Below, in pieces: positions 32,934-44,739 of a stretch of 64,000 nucleotides of DNA (position 1 is its first letter; every line of letters starts with the position of its first letter). The stretch spans positions 52,783,239 to 52,847,238 of the forward strand of contig OV884012.1 of NCBI GenBank assembly GCA_930367205.1, written 5' to 3'. The position numbers and the translations under genes are program-made. Source of the stretch: Acanthosoma haemorrhoidale. Lineage: Eukaryota; Arthropoda; Insecta; Hemiptera; Acanthosomatidae. The notes beneath the pieces are model-generated. The model was not told the origin of the DNA. It saw only the letters and a list, made by a program, of their open reading frames with translations, and searched no databases.

Positions 32934-35900
32934 ATGAATATAACATTTTGTGCCTTAATAATTTTACTTAACATATTTTATTCTTTTTGTGTCTCAGGTA
33001 ACTAAGGTTTGGACTTGAGATTCCATAAACAAAATGCTAAAAACATTTTTAATTATAAATGTCAATTGAATTGTTTAGATAAATTTCTAATAGTTTACAG
33101 AATACCAAGCATTCTTATTCCTTGTCAGGATAGTGATAACTGTAATTTTGGAATGCTCTGCTCAAAAAATCACACCTGTATTTGTTCTAGGTACTCAGTT
33201 AATTTTTTATGTACTCTTACTTTCAAGCTCATTGCGTAATTGTTACATCTTTTAAACTATTCATAGATTGTATGACTGGAATGAACAATTGAAACAGTGT
33301 CAGCTAAATATTCAAGAACTTGGATTGTGGCTAAGTGCTTTAAAAGAAGAAACTGATTTTAGAGGTTAGACATGAATTTTCAGTAATCAATAAACTAAAA
33401 TAAAAACAAATTAGCGGTGATATTCGCACAAAAGTTGACAAATACATTGTTCAACACCTTGCAATATGTATACAAATATGGAAGGGGTGGGAGGTCCCTA
33501 TAGGGTATAGTGGTGGACTGATTCTTTTCATGAACCTGAAGATGAGAGACATTGGCTGATAATAACAAATTAAAGATAGGTCGTTGAAGAGAACTGAGCT
33601 TGTAATGTTATTTAGACTCTATATTATTTAATTAATTTCTTGATAATATTCATCTTGAGTAGACTATTTTATTAAAGATCTTGTTACCTTGATTAATTAT
33701 TTTTATTATTATTTTGAACTGTATTTACACAAAATCAAGTTCACTACTTTAGCTCTTCCCGTGATTTTTTTTAGAACCATATTTTGCATGGTAGTTCCCT
33801 CTGATGCCTAAATGATGCTAATTACATTCTGTGTTAGTTTTAAGTTATGGTTAAGGTTAATTAAAGCCGGGTTTTCACGGTGATGGCTGCTGTCTATTAG
33901 CAATTTTTGGTGATTTTGACAACATCGAAGTCCGGCCGGCACTGCTTCACTGGATGAGTCATCGCGAGCATCCCTCTTCACGTAAGTAGATAAACGCTGT
34001 AGAGACTTTCTCATTGTAAATATTATTATAGACTTGCTCTTCATAAAGATTTTAAACTTAGAAATAGTTTTATTTATTGGTAAATTATTATAAGTTTCAC
34101 ATTTTTATTTCTTATGAGAGCTCTGACTGGTTCATTGCATATTTTTATATTTTATGCTTTCATATATTTTGTTTACTCAATAAATGCCATGTGATCTGAA
34201 TAATTTTGAGTTGTGTTGTGTCTTCTAATTTGACCCAGCCCCTTATGGGCATAAGCCCTTGAGCATCACACTAAAAGCTCCGACTATTTTTCGGGAGCTG
34301 GTCCTCCGGGCCGGATGCGATCCTGAGTTAAAAAACCGACGGCAGCGGCAGAATGATCGTTCCTTTAAAACTTCAATCTTGGTTCAACAAAGCAATTGAG
34401 GCAAAACATTTGATTTCTTCTGAGAATCCAATTTCTAGTCCATATCTTTTTTTTTATTGGTACATCGTTTAATTTTTATTATTTCGAAAACAACTGCAGC
34501 TTCTTACTGTATTAGCCAATTCTACATTCACCATTTTTCCAACTGACTGTCAACGTGAAGACAAGGACAGTGTGCAACTGCCACACTAGCTAACTGTCGT
34601 GATGATACTGCCACGTCAGAAAAACCCGCCTAACTTTCGTGAAAGCATCGTAAATGCAGTGGTACCGCAGTCTGCTGAATAAGTAGTGAACTTCTGCAGT
34701 TGGCCCTAGGAGGACGAGCTGAAAAGACTGGATGAGAAGTTCAAGATGGCTTAAAAATAGCCAACGATACGCCCATACAGTCCCCTCCCCCTGCTTAAAT
34801 ATAAACATAATACATTAATATTGCAAATGAATGCTATATACAGTATTTTAGAGTCCGGTTTTATTTACAATTATAGGCCATTTGTGTTGAAACAACCTGA
34901 TAGTTATAAAAAATTTACTTAAAGATTCGGCTCAGTTCTACTCCGGTATGTAGGTAAACATCCCTCGATAAGTCTTGCTAAGGGATTGAGGCAAACTTGG
35001 TACAAACAATTATAATTGAGGGCTTCGGCTGAACGTTACATTACAATTTTTCAGTTGAGGTAATTATGCTCCCACAGAAACCAACATATTGCTTTGCTAT
35101 GCCACTTTACACAGCTCGAATGTTGAGTTCTATAATTGAGATAACGGTCTATCTCGCAGTTGCATAAGTTCATATGAACTTCTACTTATCAAAAAGTCAA
35201 AACTGACTTTAGATTAACTAAAATCAGCGTTGAAGGCTACTACTGTAACAGGGATGAAGCCTCTCGTACATTTCTGTAATATATTTGCAACATGAATATG
35301 TGAGAGATCCATGACACCACATCACCTTATCAAGTTAGCTGACCTACGAATAAATATAAATTTTTATTTATTTATTTTTTTTTCTAAACCCCATGAAGTT
35401 ATACAATGAAAATATTAAAAGAAACTTTGCAAATTTCTCCTCATCCTGCTATACACAGATGCATAAATATAAAAAAGTTGAAACGTTTACGTTTCAGTAT
35501 ATTTAGGCGAAACCCGCATCGGAGTTTATTAATTGTTGTAAGTCCGTTTCTAGTGAGCACTGACTTTGGCCTAGTTATGTGTTCACACAAAGTACTCTCA
35601 CAGATGTAGGTGTAGCTATGTGATATACAGAAAAAGTTGTCCCCCCCCCCCCCGTTCCTTGTACTGGGTCTTAATCACGAGCAGTCCTCGAATTGTAGTT
35701 TAATCGTAAGATGCCTTAGTAAGTAATGAGGTCTAAAACCTAAAAGCCTCCTGCCTTTCACGAAGTTTGCTGATATCAGGTAAAAGTCTCAGATCACCTG
35801 TTCGAGTTATTGAGTTTGTTCCTGGCTGATACATACATACATTTTGTTCTACTTTTCTGATTACTATTATTGCAATTTGCTGTTATATTTTATTTTTACT

Positions 35901-36106
35901 CACTGTTTTCGATATCACCCCTGTTGAGGACCAATTATTTATACAATGATTACAAGTACACTTCTTGTTTTTTTCAATTAGGGGAATTTGACGCTAAGGC
36001 AAATGAAGTATTCTTCCAAGTTGGTTTGACAGGGATTTTCGCCATTGCTATCGGCCTTGCTGGTGGATTGCTTTGCATTTATTTTTTCTGTTTTCAAAAA
36101 GCGTAA
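32934..36106 (+). CDS. Small Cys-rich type I membrane protein, four exons, unrecognised
   Basis: Exons 32934-32997, 33079-33190, 33267-33364, 35982-36106; GT-AG junctions and phases agree (399 nt, 132 residues). Exon 1 encodes a clear signal peptide, MNITFCALIILLNIFYSFCV. Exon 2 has a Cys-rich EB/EGF-like core, ILIPCQDSDNCNFGMLC and then NHTCICS. Exon 3 adds WNEQLKQC and a short amphipathic stretch. Exon 4 encodes GEFDAKANEVFFQ and a transmembrane helix (VGLTGIFAIAIGLAGGLLCI). Topology would put the Cys-rich part outside or in the secretory lumen with almost no cytoplasmic tail. The unspliced end is TAA 36104-36106, but a good donor (gcGTAAGT at 36103) could join an acceptor before 36278. That would give a 12-residue longer tail ending at TAA 36312-36314. 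No polyadenylation signal is seen before the next coding frame. I do not recognise the family. Confidence 0.75.
33400..35980. other. Large third intron of the small membrane-protein gene
   Basis: 2.6-kb intron. 33850-34020 and 34230-34370 are GC-richer blocks of likely repeat origin. 35345-35660 includes a T-rich 'tttttctaaacccc' segment (a similar string is at 25744) and a run of about 14 C at 35641. No coding exon or recognised transposase was found in either strand. Confidence 0.4.
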
Positions 36107-36304
36107 GTGTTTTTGATTATTATACCATTAATTTCATATAAGTAACTAAAGAAATCCATATGTTCACTTACTGTTTCATGTTCACTGGTTGTCAAGTAAT
36201 AATGAGATAGAAGTGCTGTTTTTAATCGCTCCAAAAATTTCTAAATCGGGAAAACTTCCGGGTTTATTTTCTTACAGAGTATACGTAGTAGACAATTTGG
36301 TAAA

Positions 36305-36349
36305 ATGTCTCTAAACACATGGAAAATCCATAATGGAAAATACGATTGA
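36305..36349 (+). promoter_or_regulatory. Upstream ORF overlapping the coiled-coil start
   Basis: ATG at 36305 opens a 14-codon frame ending at TGA 36347-36349. It overlaps the main ATG (36333) in another frame. If the transcript includes it, scanning ribosomes would meet it first, which would lower initiation at 36333. Its use is inferred. Confidence 0.4.
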
Positions 36350-39109
36350 AAAACTCTCCTTGATAGAATCGGAGGATATAGAATCGCGTATTTATTTCCT
36401 TAAAAGAAGAGCTGCAGAAGCTGACTTCTTAAGGGAAGAAAGAGACATGCTTATTAGTAGGCTAAAATTATATAACCCTGATTATATATGGCCTGACGCT
36501 GGAATTAATAAGTATTTAAAAAAGCCTTTAGATCAGGAGTTGGAAGACATACAGAAAAAAAACGAACAACTAATATTAGAAAACGGTGAGATGTTATTGG
36601 AGAATGAGGCACTGAGAAGTGCAAACGATAACTTAAAAATGGACGTAGAAATGCTTGAGCAAGAGTTGTATGATTTGAAACGACACGTTGCTGGCGTAGA
36701 ATCTGTAAAGGAAGAAAATCTAAATCTAAAAGAAGGCTTGCGAAACATGGAGGATTTAAAGAAAGAAAACGAATTACTGTTGAGTGAGAAAAAAACGTTG
36801 GAAGAAGATTTTAGGCAAATTGCTTGGGATCCTAAAGACAGTGACAAATTGCTACTGGGAAGAGTATACACTCGTGCAGGAAGCCTTTCTCAACAAGTCA
36901 CAGATCTTCAAAAAGCACTGTATGCTAAGGACATACAAATTGATGTTTTGAATGGAAAAATTTCTCAACTGAATGCAAAATTGAATGAACCCATCATTGC
37001 TGCCAAGATAAAGCTAAGCATGGGCAAAGAGTTAAGCACTGAAGAGGCTTATGTATGGACAGTGCACAGCTTGGAAGTTACAAACAATAAGGTGAACTGT
37101 CAGTTACAAATGGTCTCTGAACAACTAGATTTATTGACGGAAAAATACATGAATCTTCAAGAAGAATTAAAAACTAATCAAAAAGTAGAATCAAAGGAAT
37201 TACTGGTAACACTAACTCGCCTAACTCATAAAATGAAATCACAAATCGCATCTGAAGATGAACTCAATAGAGCTATGGTAGGTAATGTATTAATACTTAG
37301 TTTAAACAAAAAATATGGAGCATAATATTCACTATCTCTAAAGCACAAAAATAGAGGATTTCTTCGAAGTTTTTTGGACTGGATGAAAGTTTTGTAGGAA
37401 GTTGGTTTATTGTATCTGAATGTATACAGGTTCTTCTGATTCCCTATTCTTTAAATTGCATTTATATATCTATTTTTTAAATGATATTTGTATATTTTTT
37501 TCTTTTTGTATTATTTAGCTCATACTTTATGATTAAATCCCAATTTTGTATCTGTTTTAATTATTATAGACCAAGGTAAATAGCTAAGGGCAAAAATCCC
37601 CAGCAGGAGATTTGATCCAGAGACCTTCTGATTTCTGTTATTTTTTTAACTAGGTTATCCTGTTTCTTCCGATTCTTCTGATTGTCTATTCTTTAAATAT
37701 GCTTTGTTAATTCTCTGAATGTTCCAATGGGAGGTATTTTTTCAAAACTGCCTATGAAGTAGTCATTTATAATTTATTTTATACATGCCCTATAATAACA
37801 TTTTTATTCGCTTTATTCATTAAAAATGTTATTTTATTTTTATGCAAAGTTGTAAATATGTTTGGCTATACAATGTTGTAGAAATCTAAAATAGAAGTAG
37901 TTGACCCGAGATAGGTGCAGGAGCACCTTAGCAAGTTTTGTGGTGGGTAAGAAAGGAAAAATCAATAGGAGCTTTTATCACCATTAATTACAGCCCATTA
38001 CTACTGATTTTTATTTTTTATAATACAAGTTTTTATTTTCAAAAATAAAAAAAAATACTGTCATACTGTCCACATTAGCTTATTAAAGAGCATACCTCAC
38101 TTCCGGGTGCTGGAATATTCGGATCACAGCATCCGACCAGGCTCAGGTGCACTTCAAACCTGGCTTAGGCCATTATCTGAGAGTAGGAAAGGAAAAATAA
38201 AAGATTGCATAATGGTAAATGTTTGCAAAATCAATAATGTTGCAGATTCGTTGTAGAATAGGATATTTATAGATAATAGGATTTTATATTGGATTAATAG
38301 GATTCATAATAGGATTTAATGAGTTACTGGGCGGTGATGAAGAAAATATAAAAGGGCTGCCACCCTCTTAGCTATTGTTTACGAAATATCTACAAATTAA
38401 TTGAATTCATTGTATTGAACCTATTAAAATTAATAGTCACAATCAGCTTAAAAAGTGGAAGTATATAATGAAATACAAAATTTGGCAAGTACCCCTCTTA
38501 AAGCTGTCAATTTTAGTACTGTTCTTGAATGCAATTCTATCAATTTATTCTTAGTGCCATAGTGTTAGTAATTATGGACTAAAGCTTTTATTATTGTTAA
38601 AAAATAACAGAACAAATTGCTTTATTGTATTTATAATAAAATTCACCACATACATATTAATTTACTATTCATATCTAAAATATGATAAATTAATGGATAT
38701 TATCGTTAATATTTAAAATGTCCACGAGACTGATAACTATGATGTGTAGTTCGTAATTTATTGTATTTGAGGAAAGACACTTATTCATCAAAATCTTTTT
38801 TATTCATAGGAAATGACTCATTATGAACCATCAGAAAAAGGAAGTACTGAACCAGGAAGCAGGAGATCTAAGAGTGTAGAAAGTGTAATATATCCCATTG
38901 ACGGGCAAGCCACAGCAAACAAATTGGCTATTTTGGCATCAGAAGCCCAAATGATGTCCAAAATACATGAAAGGGTATTGAACCTAAGAGATATTGTTAG
39001 GGAATTAGATACTTCTGCTGGGCGCAGTACAAAGTTTCAATCATTGTTTATTCCTCCAACAATTATGGGGGAGAGCGGACTTATTACACCTACATACTCG
39101 GAATTTTAA
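36333..39109 (+). CDS. Coiled-coil protein, two exons, unrecognised
   Basis: Exons 36333-37277 and 38810-39109 (phase 0 junction atg|gtaggt … catag|gaa), giving 414 residues. An in-frame TAA at 36312-36314 fixes ATG 36333 as the first Met of this frame. After a short acidic head (IEKLSLIESEDIESRIYFLK), residues about 70-170 and 185-305 are long Leu/Glu/Lys heptads with strong coiled-coil character. A segment around residue 50 reads YNPDYIWPDAGINKYL. Exon 2 has a Ser-rich linker and another helix (KIHERVLNLRDIVRELD). There is no signal peptide or membrane segment. A structural or cytoskeletal role is only a guess from composition. ATTAAA overlaps the stop (39109-39114). The gene is convergent with NDUFS7, 102 bp between stops. 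Confidence 0.85.
37278..38809. other. Intron of the coiled-coil gene with tRNA-like SINE remnant and short direct repeat
   Basis: Near 37595-37640, in reverse orientation, 'gatttgatccagagaccttctgat' matches the B-box part of the tRNA-like SINEs seen elsewhere in the window. A short direct repeat, 'ttcttctgatt.cctattctttaaat', flanks it at about 37430 and 37672. A somewhat GC-rich patch at 38095-38170 ('ccgggtgctgg', 'caggctcaggtgcac') is unassigned. The rest is AT-rich. Confidence 0.45.
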
Positions 39110-39211
39110 TTAAATCTATTTTTCAAAATATGTTTGTTAATTATTATCTTCGTATTTTCATTATACAATATTCTGTTTATAACTTTTTTTATCACTATGC
39201 ATACATAAATC

Positions 39212-39841
39212 TTATTTTCGATACCACATTTGAAATTGATTCATCTGTTTAATTTTTCTTTGCAATTGCAAAATTCCATACAGCAATGCTTCTGCTGATG
39301 GTGGGCAGCCTGGAACATAAATATCAACTGGAATTATTCTGTCGCACCCTCTTACTACCGAGTAGGAATAGTGGTAATATCCTCCCCCATTAGCACAACT
39401 TCCCATCGAAATAACCCATTTTGGCTCAGGCATTTGATCATAAACTTTTCTTAATGCAGGAGCCATTTTGTTGGTAACTGTACCTGCAACTATGATTAAA
39501 TCTGTTTGTCTAGGAGAAGCTCTAAATACAACACCATATCTGTCCATGTCATACCTTGGAGCAGCAATATGCATCATTTCAACAGCACAGCAAGCTAATC
39601 CAAAAGTTAAAGGCCAGATAGAAGATTTCCTTCCCCAGTTAATGATATCATCAGCTCTTGCAAGGGTGAAGTCAACGATGTTTTCCATGTTGAATTTGAA
39701 TGGCACATCAAATGGAGAATAGGGTCTTCTTTTATATTTTTGTTTAGGGGTTTCAGTAGACATCGTTCTATTTAGCATTGTACAAAGTATATGGTGCTTC
39801 AACTCAATATTTGTGAAAGCATAATTTAATTTCCGTAGCAT
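39212..39841 (-). CDS. NDUFS7: NDUFS7 (complex I PSST subunit), intronless
   Basis: Core subunit of mitochondrial NADH:ubiquinone oxidoreductase that carries iron-sulfur cluster N2, next to the quinone site. A single 209-residue frame (human 213) contains [72 protein letters not shown] and [19 protein letters not shown]. The four cluster ligands are present: Cys84, Cys85, Cys149 and Cys179. The N-terminus is Lys/Arg/Asn-rich without acids in the first ten residues, compatible with a mitochondrial presequence. The start is at 39841; a later Met at residue 22 or 27 is possible. Lack of introns is unusual beside intron-rich neighbours; it could be the main gene or a retrocopy-derived paralogue. 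The [14 protein letters not shown] segment is less conserved than the rest. Confidence 0.95.
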   Translation of the reverse strand: MLRKLNYAFTNIELKHHILCTMLNRTMSTETPKQKYKRRPYSPFDVPFKFNMENIVDFTLARADDIINWGRKSSIWPLTFGLACCAVEMMHIAAPRYDMDRYGVVFRASPRQTDLIIVAGTVTNKMAPALRKVYDQMPEPKWVISMGSCANGGGYYHYSYSVVRGCDRIIPVDIYVPGCPPSAEALLYGILQLQRKIKQMNQFQMWYRK

Positions 39842-42332
39842 TACGAATTAATTAATAATAGCCAAGTTGCTAAAAAACAACAATACTGTTTTTACAGTAA
39901 TCAGACAGACGCTTATAAACAAACCGTTAACCTATAAAATTCAAACCAAATAGCGAGTACTATCGTCATTTGTTTTTAACAAATGGTGAACTTTATTTAA
40001 AACAGACAAAATTAAGAGCTTGTTACCACGGAAGCTCGCAGTACTTTCCGCAGGGGGGGGGGGCTTAGGGAAAATAGTTATTTGGGCGTGCAGCCGCAGT
40101 CCTACCGAGATCTGGCCATAAGAATTTTTTTATTTTATTTTATGAATAATTTTTTCAATAGAGTTAAACATAAAACCACAAAAATATTATATCCAGCAAT
40201 AATGATATCGAACTATTTCTTTATTCTTTTACTTTGAAAAATGGCAAAGTGGCAGTTTTACAAATAAGACACGTTTTCAGAAGTAACTAACTACGTCTTG
40301 CATGAATCGGAAAGGCATCGATCACTTTTTCTATAAACTCTTGTTCGTGTTCTTTAATTATGTTTTGTTGCACTGATAAAAGACATATCCCAATAAGACG
40401 ATTGTATATTATTGAAATCTTCACCCGTCGTAGAGTGATTTTATTTATTCTAAAATTACAAACTAGTAACAACTTATTAGAAAAAATGCAATTATAAAAA
40501 TATAAATATATTAAATGGAATTACAATTTGGTTGTATTTAAATGAATAAATAAATCTATGGCGTAACACCTCATGAAAAGGCAGGGCCGTCAGAAGTTTG
40601 TCGCCATAGTTGGTAGCTAAGTTATAAATTTAAAATATCTTTTCCTAAAAAACCTTTGATTTCAACTTGGTGTTGGTGGTAATCATTGGTAGACGAGTCA
40701 AGATAACGAAACAAAAAATGATATTTTCTAGTAATCATTAATTGTTTGAGTAGGATGATTCCAGCGATGAAAATGTTTTCCAATAGCTCCAGGTTTGTTG
40801 AGAATCATATCCTGAGATTCAGCGTTTTTGTTGAGGTACAACCATTATGAATTTGCCAAAACCTTTGTCACGAGTTCTCCAACCTGATCGAAAAAAGCTT
40901 AACCTATTAATACTGATTGAAATTCTTGATAGTTCGCCTTGTTAGCTATACCACAATTTCAAGCTTATTTCATATAAATAGATTGCAGTTAGAAAAAAAC
41001 ATGTCCTCAACTCTTTCCCCTATGACTTTAGGACAGTTTCGGCTGTCTTTGTGGTACAAATGGTAACTTGCTTGCCATGGTATCGCATGTACTCAGTTTC
41101 ATTCGCGAATGACAAATTAAATTACTCTGAAAATTTTCTCTGTCCAAAATTTTTGTATTTTATTCAAATGTCCAGGCTTGTTAATACTCTATATGCAATA
41201 TTTGCTAAAATTAAAATATTCGGTGTCACATTGATCAATTAAACAAATTAAATATTTACGTAAGCAGCTTCAAAGTCTACCCCTTTTTAAATAATAATAA
41301 TAATAAGTACACACCGTTTGGAAAGGGATGGAACGGCTTCTTCCATAATTCTTGATTTTAATGAAAAAAACTAAGTTAATTTAAAAAAATATAAATATAC
41401 CATAATCTTCAATAATCATAAACTAGGCATGCATAACCGATAACCCCATAAGGACATTTTAGGTACGGGCTAGTTTTATAATTTTGGATCCCCATTGTGA
41501 AAAGGAATACAAGGAACGAGAAACATAGTAAAATGTGAAATACACTCCCTATTACATTTTACTTGGCTGTGTACATACTTAGTACATTTTATTTGGAATC
41601 TATCGATGTTCAATAATTTTACATAATTAGCAATTATTAATGTATCATTATTTCAATTATTTGGAATATTCCGGCCCCCTGCAAGATTTTTATTTGAGAC
41701 AGGCGCAGTGCTTAGGGGCCGCTTCATGATTCCCCGATTCATGAATATGAATAATGAACTAACTCTGAATTCTGTGTATAATAGTCTCTCAAATGCACCA
41801 GTTATAACAACGACATAGCTGCGATTCCGGAGAGTAAGTGAATAAGCCGAAAACATATTATTTTTTTAGAAGCGAAGTTAAAAAAAAACCTTGTAACACT
41901 ATGGAATGATATTTTTCCTCGAAGAAATCAAATTTAAGACTTATTTGTCGTAACAAGGTTTGTGTTTTTGTATTTGTAATATTTACTTACAAAGTTATTA
42001 TCATTCCTTCTTGAACTTAATCAGTAGGTATTTAACCACGAGAATTAAACTGCGTTACCTGTACTGTACATATTTAAGATTCCCTTTCCTGTTTTTGTGA
42101 CGATTTTGCCCAATTCGTTGGATATAATTTAGCTGTCTGGATATAGAAGGGTACAACTTTTCCTATGCTATATATTATTGCAGTAAACCAGTTATAAACA
42201 AAGAGTTTATTAAGAATCACAACCCCTGTGGAAAGAATTAAACAGTTGTTGTTTCAGTTATAACATAACTTAATTGAGAAATGTATAGCTTGATTTGTAC
42301 TTAAAATCTCTCAATATTCTTTTTTTTTTAAG
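39842..42332. other. Spacer with no complete gene
   Basis: AT-rich sequence with a poly-G run at 40056-40065 in a GC-richer patch (40020-40120) and a TAA repeat near 41295. It contains the orphan minus-strand exon at 40287-40449. I saw no other coding exon with splice support; short open frames near 41050 and 41650-41856 have no recognisable content. Confidence 0.4.
40287..40449 (-). CDS. Possible terminal exon of an unrecognised minus-strand gene
   Basis: After a minus-strand acceptor (gtaattttag, plus-strand 40450-40459) a frame in phase 2 reads INKITLRRVKISIIYNRLIG, CLLSVQQNIIKEHEQEFIEK and on to HARRS and stop at 40287-40289. Residue composition is protein-like and richer in charged residues than neighbouring noise. 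No upstream exon and no close polyadenylation signal were found, so this is tentative. Confidence 0.35.
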
Positions 42333-42595
42333 GTATATCGAGCAAATGGATGACAATGCCCGTGTAAAGACCACATCAAAAGAAAAAGAAGAACACAGAA
42401 GAAGTAATGAAGCTGGAGATGCAGGTCTAACAAATGTTTTGTTTATCTAACCTCAAATGTGTTGAAAAGGAATGCTCAATTAATTATTGAATATTTTTAA
42501 TTCATCATTTATTATTATTATTAACTAATTAGTACTAAAACAACAACGTTGCTGCTTTTTATTTTGTAGGTATGATGGCAATGTTATTAATATAA
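42333..42595 (+). CDS. Terminal exons of an unrecognised plus-strand gene
   Basis: Exon 42333-42424 follows a strong acceptor (tttttttttaag) and reads, in phase 2, YIEQMDDNARVKTTSKEKEE, HRRSNEAGDA, ending in phase 1 at a GT donor. A second acceptor (attttgtag) joins 42570-42595, reading G-MMAMLLI and stop. AATAAA follows at 42643-42648. If the intron is retained, the frame stops at 42450 after GLTNVLFI. The highly charged Lys/Glu/Arg stretch looks like genuine coding sequence. Earlier exons were not found in 39.8-42.3 kb. Confidence 0.5.
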
Positions 42596-42859
42596 GAGTA
42601 TAGAACAGAAAACGCCCTTTCGTTGTATGAGGTTGAAGTGCTAATAAATGTTTGTACTATATTTTTTTATGATCCCTATATGAATTTGCATGAACGATGA
42701 GTTTAATTTTTAAGCCTGGGGCCAAAGAGTGAATTATTTATGTCTCTACTTGTGTAGAGGGGTCAAGAAAATAACCGGAAACTCCGGTAGATTTTGTCAG
42801 AAGCTATGTATTCACATTATTTTGCCGAGATTCGAATCCACATAAAATTTCAAACCATT

Positions 42860-43700
42860 CATGGCTTGTTATTACTATAATCAATAAACTTAAAGGAGAC
42901 GCGAAAACCTTAGCTTATTATAAAACATTTACATCCACGCGTCAAATAATTGATTTCCTAAAGAAAAAATATCAAAATATACGTACAAAAGAACAATTAG
43001 TTTTTGAAATCTAATTTATTTCCCGTTTGACAAAATTGAGCTGTAGTCTATATGATGTAACATACGTGGATAAAATATGGACAAAGATCTAGAAATGGCA
43101 AGATATGATAACAACTTTCTCAACATGCTGTTCATCTGTAACAACACCATAAATTATTAGATTTTAAATATCACGAAAAATTTGAAACACTAGAAGATCT
43201 TGACAAAATTTTACGCACTCATGCCTCACAAAATGTCCAAATATTGTACTGAAATAAGAAAACGACGCAACATAACTCATCAAAAAATCCCAATTATAAA
43301 GGGAAAATATTTGACCCTAATTTTCAAAGAAGGCCAAATGACCAACAACAAACATACGGCAGTCGACAAGAATATCAAAATGATTACAGACAACAAAATG
43401 ACCAAAGCCATCAACAACAACCTTAGAAATATCATAGGAATAATTACCAACATAATGGTCACCACAGGACCAACAAAGATACTTTAATAAACCTCATTCG
43501 GAGAACTATAGACAAAATTATCCTCACCAACAAAATGATAGACCCTAACAAAGAGAAAACACACCCTGTATCTATGAGAACAAATGAGCGAGCAATCATG
43601 TCCATTATTACATGGAAAATGATAGAGATCGAGAGATATGCGAATTAAAAGAACAAATAGACTCAGGTCCCAACAACAACGATCCACCATCTACCAAAAT
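42860..43700 (+). mobile_element. Degenerate LTR-retrotransposon gag remnant
   Basis: Around 42880-43015 one frame has the shape of a Ty3/gypsy-type capsid C-terminal region: a KLKGDAK-like start, an aromatic-rich helix, 'FLKKKYQ', then 'KEQLVFEI'. Numerous stops follow. 43260-43540 in shifting frames is rich in Asn, Gln and Arg, as in nucleocapsid-like tails. No pol, LTR or primer-binding site was identified. The element is thoroughly broken. Confidence 0.5.
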
Positions 43701-44009
43701 GAAAATGCCATAACTTATAAAGAATCCCTTCCGCAAATGATTGATAATCTTACCTATAACCTATAAATCTCGAGATTTTTTAGTTTTGGAGCCTAGCCAA
43801 TGTTTTATTTGTAGTAACAGGATTAAGTATTAAGTAATATGATTAGTTACATGAGAAACATTAGGGATTATTCATATGATTGTTACACACTATTTGTCAA
43901 CTAATGAAAGATTAAATGGATTGATTCCATTCCCCTTTCAGTTCCCCCCCTTTTGTTAGTCTCATACATCAATTTCTCCCATATCTCTTTATTCTGTGTT
44001 TTGTTCGTG

Positions 44010-44680
44010 TGATAATGAGTCGTTTAAGCCGCAATCGTTCAGTAAGAATAATGACTCTTCACGAAGAAGGAAAATCTTTACTTAACAAAGGCTAATCACC
44101 TTGGTTTTCATAACTCTACCATTTCAAGAGCCATTAAAAGTTACAGAGGGGCCGAGGGTACCCAAGGTGACAAACTTCAGGACGTCCAAAAGTCACCAAT
44201 CCCATTGACGACCGCTTTATTAAAATGGAATCGCTTAGGAAACGCAATTCAACAGCTTCTGAGATTAGAAACTTTCTTGCTGGTATTTGGGGGATAACAA
44301 TCTTAGAGTCAACTGCTAGAAGGAGCCAGAGCATTAGCTCCAGAAGGCCAGTGAAAGAGCCTCTTCTTTCTGCAGAAAACAAGAGCCTAAGATTTGCAAG
44401 AGAACACCAATTATAGGCTGAAGAGGAATGAAAAAATATTCTATTCACTGATGAGATTAGAATGATGTGACCCTAAGCAGTCCAGATGCCCGTGAAAGAG
44501 CCTGAAGAAGACATGAAGGACGGTACAGTCGTGCTGCGTGTCAGAAACTGGCATTTAGAGGGGGGTCTATCATACTCTAGGAGGGGAGGCACGTACTGAG
44601 TTGATACCAATCCAAGGTGCTTTAAGGTATGTAGAGATGGTTTTACAAGGTCGTATAGAGCCTTACATAAGGTGACATGT
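44010..44680 (+). mobile_element. Tc1-like transposase remnant
   Basis: ATG 44014 opens MSRLSRNRSVRIMTLHEEGK, the paired-like HTH start of a Tc1 transposase, then stops appear. 44186-44415 gives VTNPIDDRFIKMESLRKRNS, then SRRPVKEPLLSAENKSLRFA, and 44433-44460 gives ILFTDEIRM. These are the GRPK…, second HTH and first catalytic Asp regions of the Tc1 family in order. 44470-44650 continues as degenerate core (DARERVW-like, RYVEMVLQGRIEPY). Stops and frameshifts make it non-functional. No terminal inverted repeats were seen. Confidence 0.8.
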
Positions 44681-44739
44681 GTGTTCTACCTGAAGAGAAC
44701 AGGTTACATCCGTAACCTCAAGTGGCTAGCATGCAGTCC

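Noticed and set aside
36533..36871. 112-codon minus-strand gene
   Set aside because: Antisense shadow of the Lys/Glu/Leu-rich coiled-coil frame, hence its Ser/Phe-rich composition.
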